From Hydractinia symbiolongicarpus (Eukaryota; Cnidaria; Hydrozoa; Anthoathecata; Hydractiniidae), in NCBI RefSeq assembly GCF_029227915.1, contig NC_079878.1, forward strand, positions 34,003,501-34,067,500: a stretch of 64,000 nt of DNA, in the 5' to 3' direction. Below, piece after piece: positions 1-13,798 of the stretch (its first letter is position 1; each line of letters begins with the position of its first letter). The notes below the pieces were generated by a model that did no database searches, had not been told where the DNA came from, and saw only the letters and a program-made list of their open reading frames with translations. The translations under genes and the position numbers were made by a program.

Positions 1-1863
1 GGATTGGTCCTACATTAAAAAAATGACTTATTTATCTAAATTTTTAAATGAAGCGCAACCACAGCGCCCAGTGTAATCGCTGAGTTCCGGCAATCACGTC
101 AAGTTAAGAAGAATGTTTTTTCTTGGAGTCCAATTGTCTCATTTATCACATTTATCAGGTCACGGTGCAAAGTTAGTTCAATTAAGTCCCACAGTCAATC
201 GTTTCATTGTTAATAGCGATGCAACCTAGTAATCTCAGAAAAATATCGTTAAATACATGTTGGTACCAATATGTGACCCAACCGTTGTAACTCAAACGGA
301 CTGACTCCGTTAGAAAGTCAATGAAATGTAGTTTTTGTAACTCTCGCTATTTCTTTAGCGCGCAATAACGGCTAGGATTGGTCCTACAGTAAAAAATGAC
401 TTATTAATCTAAATTTTTAAATAAAGCGCTACCACAGCGCCCAGTGTAATCGCTGAGTTCCGGCAATCACGTGAAATTAAGAAAAATGTTTTTTCTTGGT
501 GTCCAATTGTCTCATTTATCACATTTATCTGGTCACAGTCCAAAGTTAGTTCAATTAAGTCCCACAGTCAATCGTTTCATTGTTAAAACCGATGCAACCT
601 ATTAATATGTGAAAAATATCGCTAAATACATGTTGGTACGAATATGTGACGCAACCGTTGTAACTGAAGCGGATTCATACCGTTAAAAAGTCAATGAAAT
701 GTGGTTTTTAAAACTGTTGCTACTTCTTCAGCGCGCGATAACGGCTAGGATTGGTCCACAGTAAAGAATGACTTACTTATCTAAATTTTTAATTGAAGCG
801 CTACCACAGCGCCCAGTGTAATCCCTGAGTTCCCGCAATCACGTCAAATTAAGAAGAATGTTATTTCTTGGAGTCCTATTGTCTGATTTATCACATTTAT
901 CAGGTCACAGTCCAAAGTTAGTTCAATTAAGTCCTACAGTCAATCGTTTCATTTTTAAAGGTGATGCAACCTAGTAATATCAGAAACATATCGCTAAATA
1001 CATGTTGGTACGAATATGTGACCAAACCGTTGTACCTTAAACGAACTGACACCGTTAGAAAGTCAACGAAATGTAGTTTTTGAAACTGTCGCTACTTCTT
1101 CAGTGCGCGATAACGGATAGGATTGGTTCCACAGTAAAGAATGACTTATTTATCTAAATTTTTAAATGAAGCGCCACCATAGCGCCCAGTGTAATCGCTG
1201 ACTTCCGCAATCACGTCAAATAAAGAAGACTGTTATTTCTTGGAGTCCAATTTTCTCATTTATCACATTTATCAGGTCACTGTCCAAAGTTAGTTCAATT
1301 AAGTCCCACAGTCAATAGTTTCATTGTTAATAGCGATGCAACCTAGTAATATCAGAAAAATATCGCTAAATACATGTTGGTACCAATATGTGACCCAACC
1401 GTTGTAACTCAAATGGACTGACTCCGTTAGAAAGTCAATGAAATGTAGTTTTTGTAACTGTCGCTATTTCTTTAGCGCGCAATAACGGCTAGGATTGGTC
1501 CTACAGTAAAAAATGACTTATTAATCTAAATTTTTAAATAAAGCGCTACCACAGCGCCCAGTGTAATCGCTGAGTTCCGGCAATCACGTGAAATTAAGAA
1601 AAATGTTTTTTCTTGGTGTCCAATTGTCTCATTTATCACATTTATCAGGTCACAGTCCAAAGTTAGTTCAATTAAGTCCCACAGTCAATAGTTTCATTGT
1701 TAAAGAGGTACAACCTAGTAATCTCACAAAAATATCGCCAAATATATCTCGGTACGAATATGTGACCCAACCGTTGTAACTCAAACGGACTGACACCGTT
1801 AGAAAGTCAATGAAATGTAGTTTTTGAAACTGTCTCTATTTCTTCAGCGAGCGAAAACGGCTA
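1..1863. repeat. Five-monomer segment, first copy of a 1,863-bp duplication
   Basis: Monomers start at 1, 375, 748, 1120 and 1492. The first three match those at 1864, 2238 and 2611 almost base for base, a shift of 1,863 bp. The fourth (1120) matches 2983 only in its left part. After about 1325 it switches to the right half of the type at position 1 (ttaatagcgatgc in place of tttaaagcggtac). The fifth (1492) begins like 375 and ends like a third type, with taaagaggtacaacc and a tatatctcgg right half. Monomers 375, 748 and 1120 form an ordered trio that recurs elsewhere at both ends of the window. No gene or other element is visible. Confidence 0.9.
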
Positions 1864-3354
1864 GGATTGGTCCTACATTAAAAAAATGACTTATTTGTCT
1901 AAATTTTTAAATGAAGCGCAACCACAGCGCCCAGTGTAATCGCTGAGTTCCGGCAATCACGTCAAGTTAAGAAGAATGTTTTTTCTTGGAGTCCAATTGT
2001 CTCATTTATCACATTTATCAGGTCACGGTGCAAAGTTAGTTCAATTAAGTCCCACAGTCAATCGTTTCATTGTTAATAGCGATGCAACCTAGTAATCTCA
2101 GAAAAATATCGCTAAATACATGTTGGTACCAATATGTGACCCAACCGTTGTAACTCAAACGGACTGACTCCGTTAGAAAGTCAATGAAATGTAGTTTTTG
2201 TAACTTTCGCTATTTCTTTAGCGCGCAATAACGGCTAGGATTGGTCCTACAGTAAAAAATGACTTATTAATCTAAATTTTTAAATAAAGCGCTACCACAG
2301 CGCCCAGTGTAATCGCTGAGTTCCGGCAATCACGTGAAATTAAGAAAAATGTTTTTTCTTGGTGTCCAATTGTCTCATTTATCACATTTATTAGGTCACA
2401 GTCCAAAGTTAGTTCAATTAAGTCCCACAGTCAATCGTTTCATTGTTAAAACCGATGCAACCTATTAATATGTGAAAAATATCGCTAAATACATGTTGGT
2501 ACGAAAATGTGACGCAACCGTTGTAACTGAAGCGGATTCATACCGTTAAAAAGTCAATGAAATGTGGTTTTTAAAACTGTTGCTACTTCTTCAGCGCGCG
2601 ATAACGGCTAGGATTGGTCCACAGTAAAGAATGACTTACTTATCTAAATTTTTAATTGAAGCGCTACCACTGCGCCCAGTGTAATCCCTGAGTTCCCGCA
2701 ATCACGTCAAATTAAGAAGAATGTTATTTCTTGGAGTCCTATTGTCTGATTTATCACATTTATCAGGTCACAGTCCAAAGTTAGTTCAATTAAGTCCTAC
2801 AGTCAATCGTTTCATTTTTAAAGGTGATGCAACCTAGTAATATCAGAAACATATCGCTAAATACATGTTGGTACGAATATGTGACCAAACCGTTGTACCT
2901 TAAACGAACTGACACCGTTAGAAAGTCAACGAAATGTAGTTTTTGAAACTGTCGCTACTTCTTCAGCGCGCGATAACGGATAGGATTGGTTCCACAGTAA
3001 AGAATGACTTATTTATCTAAATTTTTAAATGAAGCGCCACCATAGCGCCCAGTGTAATCGCTGACTTCCGCAATCACGTCAAATAAAGAAGACTGTTATT
3101 TCTTGGAGTCCAATTTTCTCATTTATCACATTTATCAGGTCACTGTCCAAAGTTAGTTCAATTAAGTCCCACAGTCAATAGTTTCATTGTTTAAAGCGGT
3201 ACAACCTAGTAATCTCACAAAAATATCGCTAAATATATCTCGGTACGAATATGTGACCCAACCGTTGTAAATCAAACGGACTGACACCGCTAGAAAGTCA
3301 ATGAAATGTAGCTTTTGAAACTGTCGCTATTTCTTCAGCGAGCGATAACGGCTA
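1864..3354. repeat. Four-monomer segment, second copy of the 1,863-bp duplication
   Basis: Monomers start at 1864, 2238, 2611 and 2983. The first three are near-identical to 1, 375 and 748. The monomer at 2983 keeps a consistent type throughout, with left half ggttccacag and gacttccgc and right half tttaaagcggtac and tatatctcgg. This suggests it is the unrearranged form of the mosaic at 1120. Units 2238-3354 are also the template for 4472-5588, shifted by 2,234 bp. Confidence 0.9.
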
Positions 3355-4471
3355 GGATTGGTCCCACAGTAAAAATTGACTAATAAATCTAAATTTTTAA
3401 ATGAAGCGCTACCACAGCGCCCAGTGTAATCCCTGAGTTCAAGCAATCATGTCAAATAAAGAAGAATGTTATTTCTTGGAGTCCAATTTTTTCATTTATC
3501 ACATTTATCAGGTCACAGTCCAAAGGTTGTTCAATTAAGTCCCACAGTCAATCGTTTCATTGTTAAAAGCGATGCAACCTAGTAATATCAGAAAATTATC
3601 ACTAAATACATGTTGGTACGAATATGTGACCCAACCGTTTTAACGCAAATGGACGACACCGTTAGAAAGTCAATGAAATGTGGTTTTTGAAACTGTTGCT
3701 ACATCTTCAGCGCGCAATAACATCTAGGATTGGTCCCACAGTAAAGAATGACTTAGTTATTTATATTTTTAAATGAAGCGCTACCACAGCGCCCAGTGTA
3801 ATCGCTGAGTTCCGGCAATCACGTCAAATTAAGAAAAATGTTATTTCTTGGAGTTCAATTCTCTCATGTATAACATTTATCAGGTCACAGTCCAAAGTTA
3901 GTTCAATTAAGTCCCACAGTCAATCGTTTCATTGTTAAAAGCGATGCAACCTATTAATATGTGAAAAATATCGCTAAATACATGTTGGTACGAATATGTG
4001 ACGCAACCGTTGTAACTGAAGCGGATTGATACCGTTAGAAAGACAATGAAATGTGGTTTTTGAAACTGTTGCTACTTCTCCAGCGCGCGATAACGGCTAG
4101 GACTGGTCCACAGTAAAGAATGACTTACTTATCTAAATTTTTAAATGAAGCGCTACCACGGCGCCCAGTGTAATCCCTGAGTTCAAGCAATCATATCAAA
4201 TGAAGAAGAATGTTATTTCTTGGAGTTCAATTTTCTCATTTATCACATTTATCAGGTCACAGTCCAAAGTTAGTTCAATTAAGTCCCACAGTCAATCGTT
4301 TTATTGTTAAAAGCGATGCAACCTAGTAATATCAGAAAATTATCGCTAAATACATGTTGGTACGAATATGTGACCCAACCGTTTTAACACAAATATACTG
4401 ACACCGTTAGAAAGTCAATGAAATGTAGTTTTTGAAACTGTCCCTATTTCTTCAGCGCGCGATAACGGCTA
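3355..4471. repeat. Three diverged monomers
   Basis: Monomers start at 3355, 3727 and 4100. The unit at 3355 has the diagnostic gactaataaatct, which recurs at 5589, 47329, 48452, 49944, 52925, 58137 and 60375. The unit at 3727 carries ttatttatattttt and gagttcaattctctc, a variant otherwise seen near 7081, 26497, 26870 and 28737. The unit at 4100 has ggactggtcc and gttcaagcaatcat. No tandem higher-order period is evident within these three. Confidence 0.85.
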
Positions 4472-5961
4472 GGATTAGTCCCACAGTAAAAAATGACTTA
4501 AAAATCTGAATGTTTAAATAAAGCGCTACCACAGCGCCCAGTGTAATCGCTGAGTTCCGGCAATCACGTGAAATTAAGAAAAATGTTTTTTCTTGGAGTC
4601 CAATTGTCTCATTTATCACATTTATCAGGTCACAGTCCAAAGTTAGTTCAATTAAGTCCCACAGTCAATCGTTTCATTGTTAAAACCGATGCAACCTATT
4701 AATATGTGAAAAATATCGCTAAATACATGTTGGTACGAATATGTGACGCAACCGTTGTAACTGAAGCGGATTCCTACCGTTAGAAAGTCAATGAAATGTG
4801 GTTTTTAAAACTGTTGCTACTTCTTCAGCGCGCGATAACGGCTAGGATTGGTCCACAGTAAAGAATGACTTACTTATTTAATTTTTTAATTGAAGCGCTT
4901 CCACAGCGCCCAGTGTAATCCCTGAGTTCCCGCAATCACGTCAAATTAAGAAGAATATTATTTCTTGGAGTCCTATTGTCTGATTTATCACATTTATCAG
5001 GTCACAGTCCAAAGTTAGTTCAATTAAGTCCTACAGTCAATCGTTTCATTTTTAAAGGTGATGCAACTTAGTAATATCAGAAACATATCGCTAAATACAT
5101 GTTGGTACGAATATGTGACCAAACCGTTGTACCTTAAACGGACTGACACCGTTAGAAAGTCAATGAAATGTAGTTTTTGAAACTGTCGCTACTTCTTCAG
5201 CGCGCGATAACGGATAGGATTGGTTCCACAGTAAAGAATGACTTATTTATCTAAATTTTTAAATGAAGCGCCACCACAGCGCCCAGTGTAATCGCTGACT
5301 TCCGCAATCACGTCAAATAAAAAAGACTGTTATTTCTTGGAGTCCAATTTTCTCATTTATCACATTTATCAGGTCACTGTCCAAAGTTAGTTCAATTAAG
5401 TCCCACAGTCAATAGTTTCATTGTTTAAAGCGGTACAACCTAGTAATCTCCCAAAAATATCGCTAAATATATCTCGGTACGAATATGTGACCCAACCGTT
5501 GTAAATCAAACGGACTGACACCGTTAGAAAGTCAATGAAATGTAGTTTTTGAAACTGTCGCTATTTCTTCAGCGAGCGATAACGGCTAGGATTGGTCCCA
5601 CAGTAAAAATTGACTAATAAATCTAAATTTTTAAATGAAGCGCTGCCACAGCGCCCAGTGTAATCCCTGAGTTCCGGCAATCACGTCAAATTAAGAAAAA
5701 TGTTATTTCTTGGAGTTCATTTCTCTCATTTATCACATTTATCAGGTCACAGTCCAAAGTTAGTTCAATTAAGTCCCACAGTCAATCGTTTCATTGTTAA
5801 AAGCGATGCAACCTAGTAATATCAGAAAATTATCGCTAAATACATGTTGGTACGAATATGTGACGCAACCGTTTTAACGCAAATATACTGACACCGTTAG
5901 AAAGTCAATGAAATGTAGTTTTTGAAATTGTCGCTATTTCTTCAGCGGGCGATAATGAATA
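4472..5961. repeat. Four-monomer copy of 2238-3726 (2,234-bp shift)
   Basis: Monomers start at 4472, 4845, 5217 and 5589, each 2,234 bp from 2238, 2611, 2983 and 3355. The first three match their partners closely. The unit at 5589 matches 3355 only at its left end and then becomes a different type (ccggcaatcacgtcaaattaag, gagttcatttctctc). This is a second, independent duplication of the ordered trio first seen at 375-1491, so the trio occurs three times in the first 5.6 kb. Confidence 0.88.
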
Positions 5962-8200
5962 GGATTGGTCCCACAGTAAAGAATGATTTATTTATCTAAA
6001 TTTTTAAATGAACCGCTACCACAGCGCCCAGTGTAATCACTGAGTTCCGGCAATCACGTCAAGTTAAGAAGAATGTGTTTTCTTGGAGTCCAATTGTCTC
6101 ATTTATCACATTTAACAGGTCACGGTCCAAATTTAGTTCAATTAAGTCCCACAGTCAATAGTTTCATTGTTTAAAGCGGAACAACCTAGTAATCTCACAA
6201 AAATATGGCTAAGTATATCTCGGTACGAATATGTGACCCAACCGTTGTAACTCAAACGGACTGACACCGTTAGAAAGTCAATGAAATGTAGTTTTTGAAA
6301 CTGTCGCTATTTCTTCAGCACGCGATAACGGATAGGATTGGTCCCACAGTAAAAAATGACTTATTTATCTAAATTTTTAAATAAAGCGCAACCACAGCGC
6401 CAAGTGTAATCGCTGAGTTCCAGCAATCACGTCAAGTTAAGAAGAATGTGTTTTCTTGGAGTCCAATTGTCTCATTTATCACATTTATCAGGTCACAGTC
6501 CAAAGTTAGTTCAATTAAGTCCCACAGTCAATCGTTTCACTCTTAAAAGCGATGCAACCTAGTAATATCAGGCAAATATCGCTACCCACATGTTGGTACG
6601 AATATGTGACCCAGACGTTGTAACTCAAACGGACTGACACCGTTAGAAAGTCAATGAAATGTAGTTTTTGAAATTGTCGCTATATCTTCAGCGGGCGATA
6701 ATGAATAGGATTGGTCCCACAGTAAAGAATGATTTATTTATCTAAATTTTTAAATGAACCGCTACCACAGCGCCCAGTGTAATCACTGAGTTCCGGCAAT
6801 CACGTCAAGTTAAGAAGAATGTGTTTTCTTGGAGTCCAATTGTCTCATTTATCACATTTAACAGGTCACGGTCCAAAGTTAGTTCAATTAAGTCCCACAG
6901 TCAATAGTTTCATTGTTTAAAGCGGTACAACCTAGTAATCTCACAAAAATATGGCTAAGTATATCTCGGTACGAATATGTGACTTAACCGTTGTAACTCA
7001 AAGGGACTGACACCGTTAGAAAGTCAATGAAATGTAGTTTTTGAAACTGTTGCTACATCTTCAGCGCGCATTAACGGCTAGGATTGGTCCCAAAGTAAAG
7101 AATGACTTACTTATTTATATTTTTAAATGAAGCGCTACCACAGCGCCCAGTGTAATCCCTGAGTTCCGGCAATCACGTCAAATTAAGAAAAATGTTATTT
7201 CTTGGAGTTCATTTCTCTCATTTATCACATTTATCAGGTCACAGTCCAAAGTTAGTTCAATTAAGTCCCACAGTCAATCGTTTCATTGTTAAAAGCGATG
7301 CAACCTAGTAATATCAGAAAATTATCGCTAAATACATGTTGGTACGAATATGTGACCCAACCGTTTTAACGCAAATATACTGACACCGTTAGAAAGTCAA
7401 TGAAATGTAGTTTTTGAAATTGTCGCTATTTCTTCAGCGGGCGATAATGAATAGGATTGGTCCCACAGTAAAGAATGATTTATTTATCTAAATTTTTAAA
7501 TGAACCGCTACCACAGCGCCCAGTGAAATCACTGAGTTCCGGCAATCACGTCAAATTAAGAAGAATGTTATTTCTTGGAGTCCAATTTTCCCATTTATCA
7601 CATTTATCAGGTCACAGTCCAAAGTTAGTTCAATCAAGTCCCACAGTCAATCGTTTCATTGTTAAAAGCGATGCAACCTAGTAATATCAGAAAATTATCG
7701 CTAAATACATGTTGGTACGAATGTGTGAACCAACCGTTGTAACTCAAACGGACTGACACCGTTAGAAAGTCAATGAAATGTAGTTTTTGGAACTGTCACT
7801 ATTTCTTTAGCGCGCGATAACGGCTAGGATTGGTCCCACAGTAAAAAATGACTTAGAAACCTAAATTTTTAAATGAAGCGCTACCACAGCGCCCAGTGTA
7901 ATCCCTGAGTTCCGGCAATCATGTCAAATAAAGAAGAATGTTATTTCTTGGAGTCCAATTATCTCATTTATCACATTTGTTAGGTCACTGTCCAAAGTTA
8001 GTTCATTTAAGTCTCACAGTCAATCGTTTCACTGTTTAAAGCGATGCAACCTAGTGATATCAGGTAAATATCGCAAAAATACATGTTGGTACGAATATGT
8101 GACCCAACCGTTGCAACTCAAACGGACTGACACCGTTAGAAAGTCAATGAAATGTAGTTTTTGAAACTGTCTCTATTTCTTCAGCGAGCGAAAACGGCTA
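5962..8200. repeat. Six monomers with alternating 746-bp pattern
   Basis: Monomers start at 5962, 6335, 6708, 7081, 7454 and 7827. The units at 5962, 6708 and 7454 share a left end with aagaatgatttattt and gaaccgctacc, giving a 746-bp alternation. The unit at 7454 leaves that type near phase 105 and continues as another. The adjacent pair 6335-6708, with caagtgtaatcgctgagttc then ccgctacc and tatatctcgg, recurs at 15667-16412, 18281-19026 and 29857-30602. The unit at 7827, with cttagaaacct, recurs at 20895 and 30977. Confidence 0.85.
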
Positions 8201-8947
8201 GGATTGGTCCTACATTAAAAAAATGACTTATTTATCTAAATTTTTAAATGAAGCGCAACCACAGCGCCCAGTGTAATGGCTGAGTTCCGGCAATCACGTC
8301 AAGTTAAGAAGAATGTTTTTTCTTGGAGTCCAATTGTCTCATTTATCACATTTATCAGGTCACGGTGCAAAGTTAGTTCAATTAAGTCCCACAGTCAATA
8401 GTTTCATTGTTTAAAGCGGTACAATCTAGTAATCTCACAAAAATATCGCTAAATATATCTCGGTACGAATATGTGACCCAACCGTTGTAACTCAAACGGA
8501 CTGACACCGTTAGAAATTCAATGAATGTAGTTTTTGAAACTGTCGCTATTTCTTCAGCGAGCGATAACGGCTAGGATTGGTCCTACATTAAAAAAATGAC
8601 TTATTTATCTAAATTTTTAAATGAAGCGCAACCACAGCGCCCAGTGTAATCGCTGAGTTCGGGCAATCACGTCAAGTTAAGAAAAATGTTTTTTCTTGGA
8701 GTCCAATTGTCTCATTTATCACATTTATCAGGTCACGGTGCAAAGTTAGTTCAATTAAGTCCCACAGTCAATCGTTTCATTGTTAATGGCGATGTAACCT
8801 AGTAATCTCAGGAAAATATCGCTAAATACATGTTGGTACGAATATGTGACCCAACCGTTGCAACTCAAACGGACTGACACCGTTAGAAAGTCAATGAAAT
8901 GTAGTTTTTGAAACTGTCGCTATTTCTTCAGCGCGCAATAACGGATA
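8201..8947. repeat. Two monomers at the left edge of the 4-mer block
   Basis: Monomers start at 8201 and 8574. Both begin with cctacattaaaaaaatg and gcgcaacc, as do the units at 1 and 1864. Their right halves differ: 8201 ends with the tatatctcgg type, 8574 with ttaatggcgatgtaacc. The right half of 8574 matches that of 8948, so the pair leads into the following higher-order repeat. A one-base deletion is visible at 8520-8525 (tcaatgaatgtag). Confidence 0.85.
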
Positions 8948-10439
8948 GGATTGGTCCCACAGTAAAAAATGACTTATTTATCTAAATTTTTAAATGAAGC
9001 GCAACCACAGCGCCCAGTGTAATCGCTGAGTTCGGGCAATCACGTCAAGTTAAGAAAAATGTTTTTTCTTGGAGTCCAATTGTCTCATTTATCACATTTA
9101 TCAGGTCACGGTGCAAAGTTAGTTCAATTAAGTCCCACAGTCAATCGTTTCATTGTTAATGGCGATATAACCTAGTAATCTCAGGAAAATATCGCTAAAT
9201 ACATGTTGGTACGAATATGTGACCCAACCGTTGCAACTCAAACGGACTGACACCGTTAGAAAGTCAATGAAATGTAGTTTTTGAAACTGTCGCTATTTCT
9301 TCAGCGCGCAATAACGGATAGGATTGGTCCCACAGTAAAAAATGACTTATTTATCTAAATTTTTAAATGAAGGGCAACCACAGCGCCCAGTGTAATTGCT
9401 GAGTTCCGGCAATGACGTGAAATTAAGAAAAATGTTTTTTCTCGGAGTCCAATTGTCTCATTTATCACATTTATCAGGTCACAGTCCAAAGTTAGTTCAA
9501 TTAAGTCCCACAGTCAATAGTTTCATTGTTTAAAGCGGTACAACCTAGTAATCTCACAAAAATATCGCTAAATATATCTCGGTACGAATATGTGACCCAA
9601 CTGTTGTAACTCAAACGGACTGACACCGTTAGAAAGTCAATGAAATGTAGTTTTTGAAACTGTCGCTATTTCTTCAGTGCGCGATAACGGCTAGGATTGA
9701 TCCCACAGCAAAAAATGACTTGTAAATCTAAATTTTTAAATAAAGCGCTACCACAGCGCCCAGTGTAATCCCTGAGTTCCGGCAATCATGTCAAATAAAG
9801 AAGATTGTTTTTTCTTGGAGTCGAATTGTCTCATTTATCACATTTATCAGGTCACGGTGCAAAGTTAGTTCATTTAAGTCCCACAGTCAATCGTATCATT
9901 GTTAATAGCGATGCAACCTAGTAATCTCAGGAAAATATCGCTAAATACATGTTGGTACCAATATGTGACCCAACCGTTGTAACTCAAACGGACTGACTAC
10001 GTTAGAAAGTCAATGAAATGTAGTTTTTGAAACTGTCGCTATTTCTTTAGCGCGCAATAACGGCTAGGATAGGTCCCACAGTAAAAAATGACTTATTAAT
10101 CTAAATTTTTAAATAAAGCGCTACCACAGCGCCCAGTGTAATCGCTGAGTTCCGGCAATCACGTCAAATTAAGAAAAATGTTTTTTCTTGGAGTCCAATT
10201 TTCTCATTTATCACATTTATCAGGTCACTGTCCAAAGTTAGTTCATTTAAGTCCCACAGTCAATCGTTTCACTGTTAAAAGCGATGCAACCTAGTGATAT
10301 CAGGTAAATATCGCAAAATACATGTTGGTACGAATATGTGACCCAACCGTTGCAACTCAAACGGACTGACACCGTTAGAAAGTCAATGAAATGTAGTTTT
10401 TGAAACTGTCGCTATTTCTTCAGCGCGCAATAACGGATA
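8948..10439. repeat. 4-monomer HOR, copy 1 (1,492 bp)
   Basis: Monomers start at 8948, 9321, 9694 and 10067, and each has its counterpart exactly 1,492 bp downstream. Diagnostic variants in order are gttcgggcaatc in the first, gaagggcaacc with caatgacgtg in the second, gattgatcccacagcaaaa in the third and aggataggtcccac in the fourth. The last three types recur in the same order at 22390-23508 and 32471-33589. Confidence 0.93.
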
Positions 10440-11931
10440 GGATTGGTCCCACAGTAAAAAATGACTTATTTATCTAAATTTTTAAATGAAGCGCAACCAC
10501 AGCGCCCAGTGTAATCGCTGAGTTCGGGCAATCACGTCAAGTTAAGAAAAATGTTTTTTCTTGGAGTCCAATTGTCTCATTTATCACATTTATCAGGTCA
10601 CGGTGCAAAGTTAGTTCAATTAAGTCCCACAGTCAATCGTTTCATTGTTAATGGCGATGTAACCTAGTAATCTCAGGAAAATATCGCTAAATACATGTTG
10701 GTACGAATATGTGACCCAACCGTTGCAACTCAAACGGACTGACACCGTTAGAAAGGCAATGAAATGTAGTTTTTGAAACTGTCGCTATTTCTTCAGCGCG
10801 CAATAACGGATAGGATTGGTCCCACAGTAAAAAATGACTTATTTATCTAAATTTTTAAATGAAGGGCAACCACAGCGCCCAGTGTAATTGCTGAGTTCCG
10901 GCAATGACGTGAAATTAAGAAAAATGTTTTTTCTTGGAGTCCAATTGTCTCATTTATCACATTTATCAGGTCACAGTCCAAAGTTAGTTCAATTAAGTCC
11001 CACAGTCAATAGTTTCATTGTTTAAAGCGGTACAACCTAGTAATCTCACAAAAATATCGCTAAATATATCTCGGTACGAATATGTGACCCAACTGTTGTA
11101 ACTCAAACGGACTGACACCGTTAGAAAGTCAATGAAATGTAGTTTTTGAAACTGTCGCTATTTCTTCAGTGCGCGATAACGGCTAGGATTGATCCCACAG
11201 CAAAAAATGACTTGTAAATCTAAATTTTTAAATAAAGCGCTACCACAGCGCCCAGTGTAATCCCTGAGTTCCGGCAATCATGTCAAATAAAGAAGATTGT
11301 TTTTTCTTGGAGTCGAATTGTCTCATTTATCACATTTATCAGGTCACGGTGCAAAGTTAGTTCATTTAAGTCCCACAGTCAATCGTATCATTGTTAATAG
11401 CGATGCAACCTAGTAATCTCAGGAAAATATCGCTAAATACATGTTGGTACTAATATGTGACCCAACCGTTGTAACTCAAACGGACTGACTACGTTAGAAA
11501 GTCAATGAAATGTAGTTTTTGAAACTGTCGCTATTTCTTTAGCGCGCAATAACGGCTAGGATAGGTCCCACAGTAAAAAATGACTTATTAATCTAAATTT
11601 TTAAATAAAGCGCTACCACAGCGCCCAGTGTAATCGCTGAGTTCCGGCAATCACCGCAAATTAAGAAAAATGTTTTTTCTTGGAGTCCAATTTTCTCATT
11701 TATCACATTTATCAGGTCACTGTCCAAAGTTAGTTCATTTAAGTCCCACAGTCAATCGTTTCACTGTTAAAAGCGATGCAACCTAGTGATATCAGGTAAA
11801 TATCGCAAAATACATGTTGGTACGAATATGTGACCCAACCGTTGCAACTCAAACGGACTGACACCGTTAGAAAGTCAATGAAATGTAGTTTTTGAAACTG
11901 TCGCTATTTCTTCAGCGCGCAATAACGGATA
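10440..11931. repeat. 4-monomer HOR, copy 2 (1,492 bp)
   Basis: Monomers start at 10440, 10813, 11186 and 11559 and repeat the order and private variants of 8948-10439. By eye the two copies differ at only a few bases, for example ggtacca against ggtacta at about 11450 and cacgtcaaatt against caccgcaaatt at about 11653. Amplification therefore looks recent. Confidence 0.93.
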
Positions 11932-13424
11932 GGATTGGTCCCACAGTAAAAAATGACTTATTTATCTAAATTTTTAAATGAAGAGCAACCACAGCGCCCA
12001 GTGTAATTGCTGAGTTCCGGCATTGACGTGAAATTAAGAAAAATATTTTTTCTTGGAGTCCAATTGTCTCATTTATCACATTTATCAGGTCACAGTCCAA
12101 AGTTAGTTCAATTAAGTCCCACAGTCAATAGTTTCATTGTTTAAAGCGGTACAACCTAGTAATCTCACAAAAATATCGCTAAATATATCTCGGTACGAAT
12201 ATGTGACCCAACCGTTGCAACTCAAACGGACTGACACCGTTAGAAAGTCAATGAAATGTAGTTTTTGAAACTGTCGCTATTTCTTCAGCGCGCGATAACG
12301 GCTAGGATTGATCCCACAGCAAAAAATGACTTATAAATCTAAATTTTTAAATAAAGCGCTACCACAGCGCCCAGTGTAATCCCTGAGTTCGGGCAATCAT
12401 GTCAAATAAAGAAGAATGTTATTTCTTGGAGTCCAATTTTCTCATTTATCACATTTATCAGGTCACTGTCCAAAGTTAGTTCATTTAAATCCCACAGTCA
12501 ATCGTTTCACTGTTAAAAGCGATGCAACCCAGTGATATCAGGTAAATATCGCAAAAATACATGTTGGTACGAATATGTGACCCAATTGTTGCAACTCAAA
12601 CGGACTGACACCGTTAGAAAGTCAATGAAATGTAGTTTATGAAACTGTCGCTATTTCTTCAGCGCGCGATAACGGATAGGATTGGTCCCACAGTAAAAAA
12701 TGGCTTATTTATCTAAATTTTTAAATGAAGCGCTACCACAGCGCCCAGTGTAATCCCTGAGTTCCGGCAATCATGTCAAATAAAGAAGAATGTTATTTCT
12801 TGGAGTCCAAGTTTCTCATTTATCACATTTATCAGGTCACAGTCCAAAGTTAGTTCATTTAAGTCCCACAGTCAATCGTTTCAATATTAAAAGCGATGCA
12901 ACCTAGTGATATCAGGTAAATATCGCAAAATACATGTTGGTACGAATATGTGACCCAACCATTGCAACTCAAACGGACTGACACCGTTAGAAAGTCAATG
13001 AAATGTAGTTTTTGAAACTGTCGCTATTTCTTCAGTGCGCGATAACGGATAGGATTGGTCCCACAGTAAAAAATGACTTATTTATCTAAATTTTTAAAGG
13101 TAGCGCAACCACAGCGCCCAGTGTAATCGCTGAGTTCCGGCAATCACGTCAAATTAAGAAAAATGTTTTTTCTTGGAGTCCAATTGTCTCATTTATCACA
13201 TTTATCAGGTCACAGTCCAAAGTTAGTTCAATTAAGTCCCACAGTCAATAGTTTCACTGTTAAAAGCAATGCAACCTAGTAATATGAGAAAAATATCGCC
13301 AAATACATGTTGGTACGAATATGTGACGTAACCGGTGTAACTCAAACGGACTGACACCGTTAGAAAGTCAATGAAATGTAGTTCTTGAAACTGTCGCTAT
13401 TTCTTCAGCGGGCGATAACGGCTA
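11932..13424. repeat. Four monomers following the 4-mer HOR
   Basis: Monomers start at 11932, 12305, 12679 and 13052. The unit at 11932 is a variant of the second HOR monomer (gaagagcaacc, cattgacgtg). The run 11559-13798 has the same monomer order as 38737-40975, displaced by about 27,178 bp. Diagnostic sites include caatattaaaagcgatgc in 12679 and cactgttaaaagcaatgc in 13052. Confidence 0.88.
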
Positions 13425-13798
13425 GGATTGGTCCCACAGCAAAAAAATGACTTATAAATCTAAAATTTTAAAGGAAGCGCTACCACAGCGCCCTGTGTAA
13501 TCGCTGAGTTCCGGCAATTATGTCAAATAAAGAAGAATGTTATTTCTTGGAGTCCAATTTTCTCAATTATCACATTTATCAGGTCACAGTCCAAAGTTAG
13601 CTCATTTAAGTCCCACAGTCAATCGTTTCACTGTTAAAAGCGATGCAACCTAGTAATCTCACAAAAATATCGCTAAATATATCTCGGTACGAATTTGTGA
13701 CCCAACCTTTGTAACTCAAACGGACTGACACCGTTAGAAAGTCAATGAAATGTAGTTTTTAAAACTGTCGCTATTTCTTCAGCGAGCGATAACGGCTA
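13425..13798. repeat. Single monomer with cagcaaaaaaatg and ctaaaattttaaa
   Basis: This 374-bp unit has cagcaaaaaaatg, ctaaaattttaaag, gccctgtgtaatc and a right half ending in aaccttt. The same type occurs at 42096, 43218 and 44340, where it is the first member of the 1,122-bp trimer. There, as here, it is followed by the cctacattaaaa type and then the gacttataaatct type. The local order 13425-14546 is therefore a single-copy version of what was later triplicated at 42-45 kb, or the reverse. Confidence 0.88.

Noticed and set aside
4452-4640. Minus-strand frame of about 62 codons, and another at 57562-57747
   Set aside because: Both lie wholly within satellite units, differ in phase from each other, are not kept in neighbouring units and match no protein family I recognise.
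7475-7681. Open frame of 68 codons, with related ones at 1588-1779, 26891-27097 and 29540-29734
   Set aside because: All cover the same part of the monomer, and a repeated His-Leu-Ser peptide motif simply reflects the 9-bp tandem duplication. Frame openness depends on scattered single-base variants, with no sign of codon selection.
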